DNA of 64,000 bases from Brachyhypopomus gauderio (lineage: Eukaryota > Chordata > Actinopteri > Gymnotiformes > Hypopomidae): positions 11,792,300 to 11,856,299 of the forward strand of contig NC_135220.1 in NCBI RefSeq assembly GCF_052324685.1, read 5' to 3'. Positions 21,654 through 33,900 of this stretch are shown piece by piece. Every line of letters starts with the position of its first letter. Positions within the stretch are counted from its first letter, which is position 1. The translations under genes were made by a program, and so were the position numbers. A model generated the notes under the pieces. The model did no database searches, had not been told where the DNA came from, and worked only from the letters and a program-made list of their open reading frames with translations.

Positions 21654-24600
21654 ACCTGACTAACAGCCACAGCTGCACCTGCTAGAAGTAACATTTTTAA
21701 ATATCTGTCTGCAAGAAGAGTCAAGTAACAATTCTGCGACCCACAGATATCCAACAAACATGCTAAGAAATAGATGAATGCTAAAATTTCAATAATTTAG
21801 CAACTTGAGCAATGATATAGGGTGTGGTCCAAGTAAACATACGTGCTCCAAAACAGGCAGGACTCTTGCATAGTGTCCACTGTGTACCGCAAGAACTCAT
21901 GAGCGTCTTCTTGACTCCCAAAACAGAAATGACTTGCAATACCTTTGTAAAAGAAAAGGAGATGGACCACAATTAGAAATGTTCATATTTAATGGTGCTC
22001 AAAGGAATATGATGTTGCTTTTGTCCATCACCATTTGCATACTCACATTTTAGTTCATTCAGCACACTGATGGGTTTAATGACTTTTCCTGAATTGGCAA
22101 ACACCTGGGTGATGTGATTCTCCATGATGCACATCATGCAAAATCCAGGTTCATGACCTTCGGGGGGAAAAGAGGACTCAGAATTAAGGCATATTAAATA
22201 TACAGATGGTATCACTAAATACCAGTAGGTAATCTTGAAAGTTAATAAGCAGTTAATAAGCAGGTAATTAACAAAGCCATGTTTCCAACCAAATGTTTTC
22301 TATGTATATCAATTAGAAAACCTTTACGGAAGCAAATAACATTGACAAACTCACAATAATGTTAAATAGTTTGTACAAAGGACAACTGCACCCCTTGGTT
22401 GATAAAGACTTCATTCAACAGATGGGAAAACATACAATAAACCCAAAACATCATAGCAAATGTTCATCAGATCTGCGTTTTGTCTTACAGCATTACATAG
22501 AAACTCTGAACACATTGTGAAATTAAGGACTGTGTGTAGATCATCCTGAGATGATCGAGATACTGAATGAACTGTTGCAGCCAATGGGAAGAAGCACACT
22601 CTGCTCCCAACAAAGACACCTGCTGGTTCATGCAAAACAGAGGCCTGCTGACACCTCTGTTAACACCTTTTATTGAACAGCCCTAAATATCGTCTCATAC
22701 CAGTGGACACTCCATTTTTTAACCAACATTGGTCTAGACAACCAAGCTTAATTTCTGCTCCTCTCTTGTGATATTAGAAATGTTAGACAATTTACTCTTG
22801 TTCAACTTGCAGTCAGCTCAAATAAGGCTGATTACATAATGATGCAAGAACTAAAACAGGCTACGTTGGATATGTTAAATACTTTAGAACCAAGATGTGT
22901 GGCAGCAGGAGAAGGATGGGGAGTGACTCACATGTTCTGGAATGCTCTCTGGACAGCATGTAGTTGGCGAGAGGAGCAGTGTAGGAGAGACACTGAAGGG
23001 CAGAGTTTAAAAAACACGTGTTGCCCAGGTTCTCTAGACCTGCTCCAATACGATGGACCTGGTTCCAATTTAAACAGAGGCGTTCTGCTGGGAACAGGAC
23101 CATCTGGGGTAGAGGGATGCCATCGCCACTGGCAAGCACCACTACATGGACAAACAGAGGCATTCGTTACGGCTTTCGTACAGCAACACGGTTGCTTCAG
23201 AAATGCTTGCAGGACACAGAACCGGTGCATCCCTGGAACATGGAGTAAACGGTAAAGTACTCACCAGTTTCCTTGGGCTTATCTTCTCCATGGTCACTAT
23301 TCATTCCTGCCAGATATAATCAGATCGTTGAAGTTAGATGCACTTTTCAAGAACTCACCTGTGGTAATTGCTCAGAATGACACAAACAGAACATACATGC
23401 TGGCTGGGGGGGTGGGGGGGGTGGGGGGGGGTCACATTGTTACTACTACTACTTGAGGTCTACTGCCTCAAGCTTGTACGATAACCTGTTTTGTTACTCA
23501 AAATCAAACAGTAAAATGCCTTCAAATTGGATACTCCAACCATTTTTTGGTACAGTTCACTGTTGAGAAATTAGTTACAGGTACATGCAGACATGGACGT
23601 AATTTTGTAATAAAATTGGGGGGGGGACATGGATTCGACGCTATTTAAATATTTGGTTTTAACCGTAAAAACTGGGGGGGACCAAAACTGGCTTTTGAAA
23701 AAGTGGGGGTGACATGTCCCCCCCCTCCCCCCCCCAAATTACGTCCGTGCATGCAGATACACAGGGTTGCCAACTCTCACGCATTGAGCGTGAGACACAC
23801 GCATTTGACTGTCTTCACACGCTCTCACGCCACACATCCGATTTCTCAAGCCGGAAAAAAAATCTAGTTTATTTACCTCTGATTCACATCTATGATTCAA
23901 TGAGTTACTAGTTCGCTCTGGTGCCAACCACTGGCGATCGATCGCGATATAATACTTAATTTGTGTCCATTTTACACCCCGGCCGGTGACAACTTACGTT
24001 CGCAACCCCCCCACCCACCCACTGCGTGAGAAATCGGAAGTGTGGCGTGAGAGCGTGTGAAGACGGTCAAATGCGTGTGTCATTTGGCAACCCTGTTTAA
24101 AATGCAAAAAACCAACCCAGGGCACAGAGGAAGCATGAGTGTGTACTGTTAAGATCATCAGGTCTATAAGAAAAAAAATAGAGATAAAAGCTATCACAAA
24201 TAATTAAATACAATTGATTTAAATAGAACAAAAATTCAATAATGAAATGTTAGAAATAAATTTATAGAGGAAAACACATTATTAAATTTTAAATTAAATG
24301 TAGACATTTAAATAAAACGTTTGACATAAAAGATATAAAGTGCATCAAATCAAAGCTACAGAATAGCTGTGCTTTTCACCTGAGAGCTAAAACAGCTGAA
24401 TAAATCTGTAAGGCATGGGAGCACATTTTTTCTGTTTCTGAAAGTGACTATAATCTGTGCAGATCTCATGACTTCAAGAAGTTTATTCCTCTTATATTCC
24501 TTTATTCTTATTGTAAGTGATTATGAACAAGTGATTATAAGAAGGGCTATGGTGCCATGTGATGTCATTAGAATGTGGGGAGAATGCTTAAGAATTTGAT

Positions 24601-25399
24601 GATGTTTCTTTTTAAAAATGTTTATTTGTATTTGCATTTTCCATGGCAACATGGAGAATGTTAACATGGTGGGATTTATGAAAATTGTGCTGAGTCAAAG
24701 AAATAACCCATGCTCCATTAATTATAATAATCAAAATGTCCTGTACACATGAAATAAAGAGCTTGAAAGTCACCAGTAGAGCATATATATATATATAGGT
24801 TATTTTTCTAAACCTTAGAAAACTACATACATGTGTATATTACATTTTTATTATAAATAAGCCTATGGAAATCAATACTCATAAGCAATGTTCACTAAAT
24901 GTACTGTCTTATATAGAAGTATACAGGGTTGCCAACTTTTGAAGATCGCTTGGAGTGAGATTTGAACCTGGAGGAGGTGGCGAGTGTAAATTGGTGGCGA
25001 ACGTAAGTCGTCGACGGGGGGTGAACATAAAATGGACACAAATTAAGTGTTATATCGCGATCTATCGATAAAATGGACACAAATTAAGTATTATATCGAT
25101 CGCCGGTGGTTGGCGCCAGAGCGAACTAGTAACTAATTGAATCAGAGATGTAGATCAGAGATAAATAAACTGGATTTTTTTTTTCGCCGTGAGATATCGC
25201 AAGTGTGGCGTGAGAGCGTGTGAAGACGGTCAAATGCGTGTGTCTCACGCTCAATGCGTGAGAGTTGGCAACCCTGAGTATAAAGTTATGTACAGTATAT
25301 GAACATTTTTTTCTCACCATGAGTGGTAAAATCTGGCGTGTCCATGACGTGGTTCTGTTCCTGCCCAGGCAGGTCAGTTATCAGAGGGTAAAAACTCAT
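17747..25399 (-). CDS. usp42: Ubiquitin carboxyl-terminal hydrolase 42 (USP42-like), copy A
   Basis: Cys-type deubiquitinase; the vertebrate USP42 family acts on nuclear substrates such as histone H2B and p53 (family knowledge). Exons (- strand): 25399-25318 (start MSFYPLITD), 23307-23262, 23141-22932, 22157-22047, 21942-21843, 20929-20862, 20684-20614, 20265-20183, 19782-19674, 19571-19431, 19340-19240, about 19155-19030, 18862-18096, 17936-17747. The catalytic domain is complete: Cys box [45 protein letters not shown]-like zinc ribbon, HRSSNVLT, His box CHAGHYYCY and WYKMNDASV. The tail T1 is basic with Arg/His repeats ([15 protein letters not shown]) and [15 protein letters not shown], as in USP42. 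Oddity: exon 11 ends in phase 2, but the T1 tail frame fits a phase-0 entry and a clear in-phase acceptor was not found, so a small exon may be missing or the tail may be out of register. Domain content makes USP36 less likely than USP42. Confidence 0.88.
21614..21650. repeat. (AAT)n microsatellite in usp42 intron
   Basis: Trinucleotide run. The copy B counterpart (about 63,443-63,493) is four units longer, which changes the copy A/B offset by 12 bp. Confidence 0.95.
23406..23431 (+). repeat. G-rich tract (three G runs of 7-8 or more)
   Basis: G7-T-G8-T-G8-like tract in usp42 intron 1, able in principle to form a G-quadruplex. No regulatory role can be read from the sequence. Confidence 0.8.
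23592..23749. mobile_element. 158-bp hAT-type MITE with 8-bp target duplication
   Basis: Terminal inverted repeats CATGGACGTAATTT / AAATTACGTCCGTG, flanked by direct repeats CATGCAGA at 23584-23591 and 23750-23757. G-rich then C-rich subterminal blocks. The 8-bp duplication fits hAT. No coding capacity. Confidence 0.85.
23762..24095. mobile_element. MITE of the CAGGGTTGCCAACT family, copy 1
   Basis: Starts CAGGGTTGCCAACTCTCACG and ends TTTGGCAACCCTG. About 65 bp inside each end (CACGCATTTGACTGTCTTCA... against ...AAGACGGTCAAATGCGTG) are inverted copies, so it is a near fold-back. A clear target duplication was not seen for this copy. Confidence 0.8.
24096..24917. other. usp42 intron 1, AT-rich, no feature recognised
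   Basis: AT-rich intronic sequence with a short (TA)n run near 24,785. No open frame or repeat family recognised. Confidence 0.6.
24924..25276. mobile_element. MITE of the CAGGGTTGCCAACT family, copy 2, 6-bp target duplication
   Basis: Ends CAGGGTTGCCAACTTTTG and GAGTTGGCAACCCTG, flanked by AGTATA at 24918-24923 and 25277-25282. Contains an internal direct repeat of AAAATGGACACAAATTAAGT near 25,029 and 25,071. Opposite orientation to copy 1. Confidence 0.85.
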
Positions 25400-26003
25400 T
25401 CTCAAAGTGAAGATTAGAAAATCGCATTAGATTGTAAATCGCAGAGCAAAATCTCATACGACCGGTTTTGAGCTTTTCAGCATCGAAACTGAAATCCAAA
25501 CATTCCACCTTCCCAACCATTCTAAACCAAACATTCTAAGTGGCTTAGCACGCGCGATGTCACGACTTCCAAATGTTTTAACCAAAACACCAAATCAGCC
25601 AGGCTGCTACAATAACCTGATGAATATGGAGCATAAATATTTGAATCTGAATTTTGTATATTTGTATTATATTAACATTACATTTAATAAACTTGAAATA
25701 TTTAATGGCGTAATTCATACATTTGAATTTTAACAATGCTTTTTTATGTTTTGAACTTGCGAGATGGTGAAATTTGCTGTTGGAAAAAAATAAATTTCAA
25801 TATTACAACTTGCATTTTTCACATGAAAAAATGTAGATCCTTAAATTCAAATCGCTATGATTCAAAACTCAGAAATACAGATTCAGACCCGCGATGAAAC
25901 ATCCGGGCTTCTCAGGAAAAGTAAACCTTTTAGAGCAATCCAACGCATTAAACCAATCACAGCGCTGCCTCACTCTCGGTCGCCTTTGTGGCGGAGACAA
26001 CTA
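25400..26003. promoter_or_regulatory. Head-to-head intergenic region between usp42 and the HECT-like gene
   Basis: About 600 bp separates the usp42 start codon (- strand) from the first ATG of the HECT-like gene (+ strand). A CCAAT box (25953-25957, AAACCAATCACAGCG) lies about 50 bp before the latter. Divergent starts this close suggest a shared promoter region. Transcript starts cannot be read here. Confidence 0.4.
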
Positions 26004-29000
26004 ATGGAGCACAACGAGGTAAGTGCATCCAAAGTTATTCAGATTCAACGCGTTACACGGCAAGTTGATGTGTTGCGTTACGTAACGGTGGTTGCGTTAT
26101 AACGCGGGGGAACTTTAGCTAGTTAGCTAGCTTGTTAGTAGAGGTTAACTAAGAGCTTTGGTTGGTATGAGCTGCTCTCATATAAAGAGTTTGAAGTGTA
26201 CAGCTTAACATTATCGTTTAAGTATGTGTTTCCCTGACGTAGTAACATTCATTTGTCAGAATGGTTGTAGGATAGAAAATAGTTTAATTTTAGGGCATAA
26301 AACAATCAGGGTCTTGCTGGTTCTAGTTATCAGAACTAGCTACAGGCTGTAAAACGGGCAATACGTTTAAACTTCGCGTTTGGACCGTTCAAAAGTATCG
26401 TAGTAAATGGTTTGCTGTTGTTATAAATGCATAAAAAAGAAAGGCATAGCAGAGTGTTCCAGAAGTTGTTCATGCCGCCATTTTATACATGTTTATTCAT
26501 TCTTGTTAAACCCTTTATTTTCTTTCTACGATTGGCAGCATGGCGGGAATGCGTAGGATGCAAGAAATGGTACAAATAGTCGTGTTTTCTTTGTGCTTGT
26601 AGGGAAATGCAGATGTTATCAGGTCCACAAGGAACCTGTTGTCCTTGTTGACCTCGCAGTCAGGAAGTGCAGCTGGCCCTAGTCAAGATAATGTCAGGTC
26701 TCTTATATATTTTAATGTAGTGAGCTAAATATTTTGTACTGTGTGCTACAATACAAATAATATGTTGTGGTCAAATTTATGAATATCGATGCTTTTTAAT
26801 GGTTTTATGTCCTTTAGGCTTCAGTTCAGTTCAGGGTGAGAGAGCAGCTGTTCAAACATGGCCAGGTTTTACTACCTATTTTGATCATGTTCTGTTAAGC
26901 AAATATGTACTCTATAACAAATTTACCTTTTCATATAGTCATTGTAATTGTAATTTCCTCACAGGTCCTTCCCTGGGCTTTTTACCAAAGGATGGGGGAA
27001 AAACGATTTTCTGCTGCTACAACTGTCCTCTGCAAACCAGCTAAAGTAATGCCATTCATCTTTTACCTCCTACCTCGCCAATATGATCGGACACCTAAGC
27101 AACAAGACCAGTTGTTGCACACGCAAGCTGGTTTGGGGCGTAGGACTGCATACATTGATGAAAATGCTACATACAATGAGGTATGTATGTTTGATGTCAT
27201 AAAAAAAAACAACATAGTCTTACTATTCTCAACAGACTATGTTTGATACGGTGCCCATCAAAACCCAACACATAAAATGAATCCTGAAGTAAAATTCATT
27301 GTTTTAGTGGAGCAAACATTTGCTGAATTTTATTAAAAGTGTATTAAATTGAAATAATGTAAAGTTTGGATTTGGCATAGCTTTTCTAAGTTTTTGCTTT
27401 GCAGTTGGGTCATGTAAATTTAGTACATTTCACAAGCTTTATTTGTGGGAAGAAACTGTAAGGTGTATGGTATATGATAAAAGAGCAGTAACCCATTAAA
27501 TTGCCAGCAAACACTGCGATCATTACTGTTGTTTTTGTTTTAAGGAGGGTGGGGTACCCGAAAGCTCTCTCTTGTAACACCTGATGATGGTGGATACTGC
27601 AGCAAGCTTTTGAAAACTGCAAGTCAGAGTGGTAAAGGAGTTCTGTATATAGTTCCTCTTCAGATGGAACTTGATACCACTCCTCTGCCACCAAACTCAG
27701 AAAGCTTCAGTGGCATGTCAAAAGAGAAGTGCCAGAAATGTGGTGTCTTTTACCCGCTTGTCATCCTACCTGCCCATAGCCTATATAGTCCTGTGAGGTC
27801 ATCAATCTAGAGGATGAACAGAGTGAAGAAGTAAATGACTTCTTATTCAAACACTGAAAAGTTACATTGATTTGTATGGTATTTTGTGGAATAGTTACTT
27901 AAATGGGGATGAAAATGTATAAATAAATAAATTTCAGTGGATGCTTTCTAGACGACATAATATTGAATCTTGCTGTCTCTGCATCATTTTAAAATGAGTG
28001 TCTAAAATTATTATTCAATAAATCTGATGTAAATGTAATAACTTAAATGTGTATTTAATAGATGTTGTGCATATACTGTCATGTTGCACTGGAACAATTT
28101 GTGTTTTATTTATTTTAGGCAAACTGTCCTATATGTCAGGAGGAAATGCCACTTGATATTCTGGAAATACACGCAAGTTCATGCAAAGAAAGGTAAGAGC
28201 CTGTGAAACATTCGTAATCACAGACACGCCACACTGTTTAGTGACTCTGAAATTTATTTGGGGTTTATATTGATTGGCCCTTTGTGTAAGTTCACAACTA
28301 TTGGATTTTATGTTGAGTGTGTCGTTGGTGCTGACTTGGCTCCTAAAATGTGACCATAAATTTCACCTGTTATTCATATGTTTGTGTTTAAGGACACCAC
28401 CTGAAGACAAAGAAGGACCATCTACACCCCACACTTCTTCAGGAACCGTTACCCCACTTGCATGTAATGCTGAACCTTCAAATGCAGCTCAAGACACATG
28501 CATTAATGATTTTGGTATGTGGTATTGTCTACAGATTTTAATATATTACATTTTAAAATTGAGCTGTTCAGAAGCATGATGTATGAGTTACAGTACTGAT
28601 ATTTGATCACAGTTTCAAAAAATATTAAATTCTCTTTTCATGAACATGGATTTGCGAATGAGCAGACAGACAGACAACTCATTGCATTGTACAAGCAGTC
28701 AAGTGTGAAATGGGCATGTCCAGTGACATGTAAACTTCAAGGTAACTGTATATACCAGTATAAATTGTGAATATTCACACAGTGGAGATTTCTAGTCTGA
28801 AATTGCTGTTTAACAGATTTCTTCTTGAATTGGATACCAACCATAGACAGTTATTTCTGTTTCACTTATTGGCATCTAGACTAAATAATGCTCAACTGAA
28901 TCTGAACTCTGTAGAGAAAACATATTTTCCTTCCTTAAAGTGCTTTCAGTGCACCTTCCTGATCATGTTTCAACAGATATACAGAAATAACTTCTGGTTC

Positions 29001-30508
29001 ATTTGCAGCAAGTATAGCCATTATCAGTATATATTCATATCAGTAATTTTTTCATCACCACCTAAATAACTAGCCCATAGTTAGTTCATTGATATGATCT
29101 AAGAAGTACCATGCTCAGTTATTTATCAATTGAATCTTCAAAATCAAGTCTAGCTTGCAAGATTTAGGTTGCAGGTGTTGGGCTAGACGTTTCTGTACCT
29201 TTTCAAGTCAAAAATTGTAAAGCATTGTAAAGCCTTTTGTATGAATTCAAAGGAAATGTCTAGTCAATACAGCAAAAATATAGTCTGTAGTATTAATAAT
29301 TTTAACCCCAAGAATTTGAGCCAAGATCTTTATTGTGGATGATATAGAATGACCCTAATTCAGTTTCTGATATTGGAGGACTTTAAGTCCAGCACACCAC
29401 CTTCAACTTGTTAATTGTTAATTCGTTTACGCAACTTGTTCATTTCTGTGTTTTTATCTTTTAATTGGTGTTTACCATATTAGGAGATGTTGCTGTTGGT
29501 GAAGGAGTGACAAGATAATTCTTTTCAGCAATTATTCAAAGGCTTAAAGCTGGCTTCAGTATTAATCTAGGTATGATGATCATTGTTACATATGTTTATT
29601 ACTTTTTCTTGGAATTAGAAATGTTGACATTCGTGTCCATCTTCCAATTACAGGGAATATCGAAAGGACATGCCTATTTGAAGGTGAACCTGATCATCTG
29701 GTCCCTTCATCATCCCAGTCCCTCATTGAGGGTGACATGTTTCTAGTAGCTGGACGGATGCTGGGACATTCGTTCTTACATGGGGGGCCTCGACTGCCTG
29801 GACTCAGCAGAACAATTGACCATGATATACGAGAAATCATCAAATTGGTATGTACATCATGTGTTTAATTTTTTTTTTCTTTCTATTTTTATTGAAAAAG
29901 TTGTTGCAGCCATTTATGTCCAGGTTGATGGAGATGATGAACTCAGTGAAGATGAATGCCAGGCTGTCCTTGAGTCTTTCTTGGGATCTACCTGGCCCAA
30001 CCAATACAAACAGAAGGTGGCTCTTTGAACGCCTTTTGTCACATGCGGTAACATGCCCTATCTGCACATTCCATTTCACTGCAAATTTTAATACATTACA
30101 TGAAGTTAAGCAGTATTGTATGGTGATTTTTGCCAAATCTGCAGGTAATTGGTAGACGATTACGTCAGTTGAAACAAATTTGGAAAGGACTAAAGGAAAC
30201 CAAGGTGTGGTCACTGTTGATTGAAAGGAAAGATGTGCAGGTTTTTCCCAAAGGAAAGTGAATATTCACTTATGCCACAGGTATGTTTATGTACATATTT
30301 TTAAAGAAAACTATATTTGATAACACATTTATGTGGTGTACATGACCTAGACATATACAAACAGCAGGGCTCTTGAGTGCTTTTGTTTTTAAGATATTGC
30401 TCCCATACATACGCTGGCCCACTGAAAGCAGTGCAGATGATGATGATGACTGTCCACTGGAAAACAAGTGTCGCATCTCCGGATATTTTCGGCAGTTCAT
30501 TGAGACTG
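26004..30508 (+). pseudogene. HECT/zinc-finger E3-ligase-like gene (fish G2E3-like family), broken and 3'-truncated
   Basis: Exon-like blocks: 26004-26018 (MEHNE), 26603-26697, about 26965-27180 (MAGLGRRT-like AGLGRRTAYID), about 27543-27790 (LYIVPLQMELDTTPLP), 28119-28192 (C2HC finger CPICQEEMPLDILEIHASSC), 28393-28514, about 29482-29573, 29654-29847, about 29927-30046, about 30145-30283, 30394-30508. The last five form the N-lobe of a HECT domain (FEGEPDHLVPSSSQSLIEGD, GHSFLHGGPRLPGLS, CRISGYFRQFIE). Breaks: in-frame TAA at about 29514 (after VGEGVTR), a frameshift near 29,975 and another near 30,240. The exon with the catalytic HECT Cys was not found before the LINE. The family adds ubiquitin through a Cys thioester; this copy could not. 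Confidence 0.7.
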
Positions 30509-30774
30509 GTATGTGTTTCTTTCAATTATTGTGTTATTATTTAATTATGGTGTTAGCTTGTGCTGTTAGTGTTGTAAGTGTAGCTTTAGCACCTCCTATT
30601 GGTGATTTTGTAAATAGTCAGTAACATCACAGGAAGTAGGAAGTTCATGGATGTTTTACATGTGTTTGATGACTGACAGTAATCCACATGCATCTGCCTT
30701 CATCCTTCGTGGTATCGTCTGTATGTATATTGTTTATTTACTTATATTTAGTTCTATCATGATATATTGATATA

Positions 30775-30802
30775 GCTGCTACACGCTGCGGCGCCATCTT
30801 AA

Positions 30803-30870
<68 letters not shown>

Positions 30871-30904
30871 TATAATTTAAGATGGCGCCGCAGCGTGTGG
30901 CAGC
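30775..30904. repeat. 31-bp inverted repeat around a (TA)n tract at the LINE 5' end
   Basis: Arms 30775-30805 and 30874-30904 are inverted copies with one mismatch, separated by about 65 bp of TA repeats. The right arm (AATTTAAGATGGCGCCGC) is the 5' start of the LINE; the left arm is the same start facing the other way. The whole can fold into a long cruciform. Confidence 0.9.
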
Positions 30905-33900
30905 CACTTAGTAGCTCTCTGTTCGCAATAATTTTACGACACTACTTCTATTTTTACTTTTTACTATTGTGTACTATTACGTTCACTGCTGTGTTTTATC
31001 GCGTTATTTTACATAGTATTTATTTATATATCCTGTGGATATGGATGACTCATTTGCACAAGAGATCAGCAGATGCTTCGTTTATACCCGGGATGATCTT
31101 CTCGCACTGAGAACAATGCGACATACCGGCACAAGACATCCCATTCCGGACGAACTTAAACGAAAATACCGCGGGTGCAGAGCCGGTGCTACGCTAAAAG
31201 CTAAGCGGCTAGAGAAACGCTGAAGATACAAGCCCTCTGTTCCTTCGGTTGTGATGGGAAATGTAAACTCACTAAATAACAAAATGGAGGAGTTAATGGA
31301 GCTGGTGAGAAATCAGAAGATTTACCGCGAGTGCAGTCTCTTCTGTTTGACGGAAACGTGGCTAACAGGTAACATTCCTGATTCCATCATGAATATCCCA
31401 GGTTTTACAACTGTACGAGCGGACAGGGACGCTAAACTTACCGGAAAACGCAAGGGTGGAGGACTCGCACTTTTTATTAACAACAGATGGTGCAATCCTG
31501 GACATATAACAGTGAAAGAGGTTATCTGCAGTAGAGACATTGAACTGATAGCAGTGAGTTTGCGGCCATATTATGTACCTAGAGAATTCTCTCACGCCAT
31601 TGCCCTTTGTGTTTACATTCCTCCTCAGGCTGATGCAGAGGCTGCATGCGACGTTACGCACGCAACGGTCTCTAAACTCCAGACCCAGCACCCGGACGCT
31701 TACATGGCTATCTCTGGAGATTTTAACAATACTACACTGGCTTCTACATTACCTACATTCCAGCAGTATGTAGACTGCCCCACAAGGAAAAATAGGACAA
31801 TTGACCTTTTCTACGCAAATATTAAAGAGGCATATACTGCCATAATCACTACCCCCCTTAGGAAAATCAGATCATAACCTCATCTACTTAAAGCCACAAT
31901 ACAAACCTATTGTCAAAAGGCAGCCTATAACCTCACACACCTTCAGAAAATGGTCTCCTGAGGCGGAAGAGACCCTACAGGACTGTTTTGCTTCAACTGA
32001 CTGGAGTGTGTTACAGGAATCATGGGGTGAGGACATTGAAGGGATCACTCACTGTGTAACAGATTACATAAGCTTCTGCATGGACATAGCTGTCCCAACA
32101 AGAACGGTACGCTGCTATGCCAACAATAAGCCCTGGATAACCAGTAATGTCAAGGTACTCCTGAATAAAAAGAAAAGGGCTTTCAGGAATAAGAACCAGG
32201 AGGAACTCAGAAGTGTACAACTGGAGCTCAAAGTCTGCTTGAGAGAAGCTAAAGCATCCTACACAAGGAAGCTGGAGCAGAAACTCCAAACCAATAATAC
32301 CAGGGAGGTCTGGAGTGGAATAAGGACAATAACTGGACACAAGCAGAGGATGGAAACAGTACACGATGGCAATGTGGAGAGGGCAAATGAGCTCAATTTA
32401 TTCTTCAATCGCTTCGAGGGCCCTGCTCTGAGTCGGATGGACAGTGAGTGTCCCGACATCACACCCATACCCTATACTAGCCTGTCTATTGATCCGGCAA
32501 CCCCAGCACATGATGCCATGGACCTTACTCCTGCATTCTCCCCCAGTATGCCTAATGCCCAGACAACCTCAGTTGACACAGCCTTGTACTCCACGAGTAA
32601 CATAACAACTTCAGTCCACACAGCCATTGACACCCCTCCTTCTGCCACAGCCCTTGACTCACACCTCATTCCGAATCGTTCCACAGTACTTCCACTCCCT
32701 CCCCCCCCCCCCCCCTTCTCTACCTATCATAACCATAGACCAGGTTAAAAGAGAACTGGGGAAGATTCGTACCAGGAAGTCAGCAGGTCCGGATAAAGTA
32801 TGCCCAAAATTACTTAAGTCCTGTGCTGATGAACTTGGAGAACCTCTTCAGTACATTTTCAATCTAAGTCTGCAACTGGGAAGAGTCCCCTCACTCTGGA
32901 AAACAACGTGCATTGTTCCTGTGCCAAAGAAGAAGTGTCCAGTGGAGCTCAATGACTTCAGACAGATAGCGCTAACTTCGCACATAATAAAGACGATGGA
33001 GCGTATACTACTCTGCCGTCTCAGACCCCAAGTCCAGCATGCAGTAGACCCATTACTGCAGTTTGCCTACCAGGAAAAGGTGGGAGTGGAAGACGCCATC
33101 TCATATCTCCTTCACAGGACCCACTCTCATTTGGATAAGAGTGGCTGCGCTGTTAGAATGATGTTCTTCGACTTCTCCAGTGCGTTTGACACCGTTCAGC
33201 CTCTTTTGCTTAATGACAAACTGATGGCCATGCATGTGGACTCACACCTGACATCCTGGATCAAAGATTACCTCACAAACAGACCACATTATGTTAAATT
33301 GGGGAACTGCACTTCAGAAACAACCTTTAGTAGCACGGGAATACCACAGGGAACTGTATTATCCCCCTTTCTCTTCACACTGTACACGTCAGACTTCAGC
33401 TACAACTCTGGGACCTGCCATATGCAGAAGTTCTCGGATGACACAGTCGTCCTAGGATGTGTCAGGGATGGAGAGGAGGGGGAATACAGGAAACTAATAG
33501 AGGAATTTGTTGTGTGGTGTCAGAAGAACCACCTTCTACTCAATACATCAAAGACGAAGGAGATGGTGGTAGACTTCCGGAGATCTGTGCAGCCTCACAG
33601 GAACATTTTAATCGAGGGGAGTGAGGTAGAGGTCGTAAGCACCTATAAATACCTTGGGGTGCACTTGAACAATAAACTAGACTGGTCAACCAATACGGAC
33701 ATTCTGTATAAGAAGGGACTAAACAGACTTTATTTTTTAAGAAGGTTGAGATCATTTAACATTTGCAAAACACTCCTTCGCATGTTTTACCAATCTGTAG
33801 TCGCCAGTGTCCTTTTTTATGCTGTGTCGTGCTGGGGAGGCAGCATTGCAAAGAAAGATGAAACACGGCTGAACAAACTCATTAAGCGTGCTGGTTCAGT

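Larger units (their letters stand above)
2320..22157. repeat. Tandem segmental duplication, copy A
   Basis: From about 2,320 the sequence matches 40,787 onward almost base for base, through the Zisupton-like gene, both solo LTRs, the Gypsy element, the minisatellite and usp42 exons 4-11 with their tails, until the window ends. Offsets shift between blocks (about 38.5, 39.1, 39.3, 37.2 and 41.8 kb) because of indels, array-length change and one extra 4.6-kb duplication in copy B. Sequence left of 2,320 has no second copy in the window. Confidence 0.9.

Noticed and set aside
22411-22635. Minus-strand frame [10 protein letters not shown]...
   Set aside because: Lies in a usp42 intron with no splice support or recognisable family.
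31895-32748. Separate host gene between the LINE endonuclease and reverse transcriptase
   Set aside because: The residues continue the LINE linker region; the split is due to frameshifts in the element.
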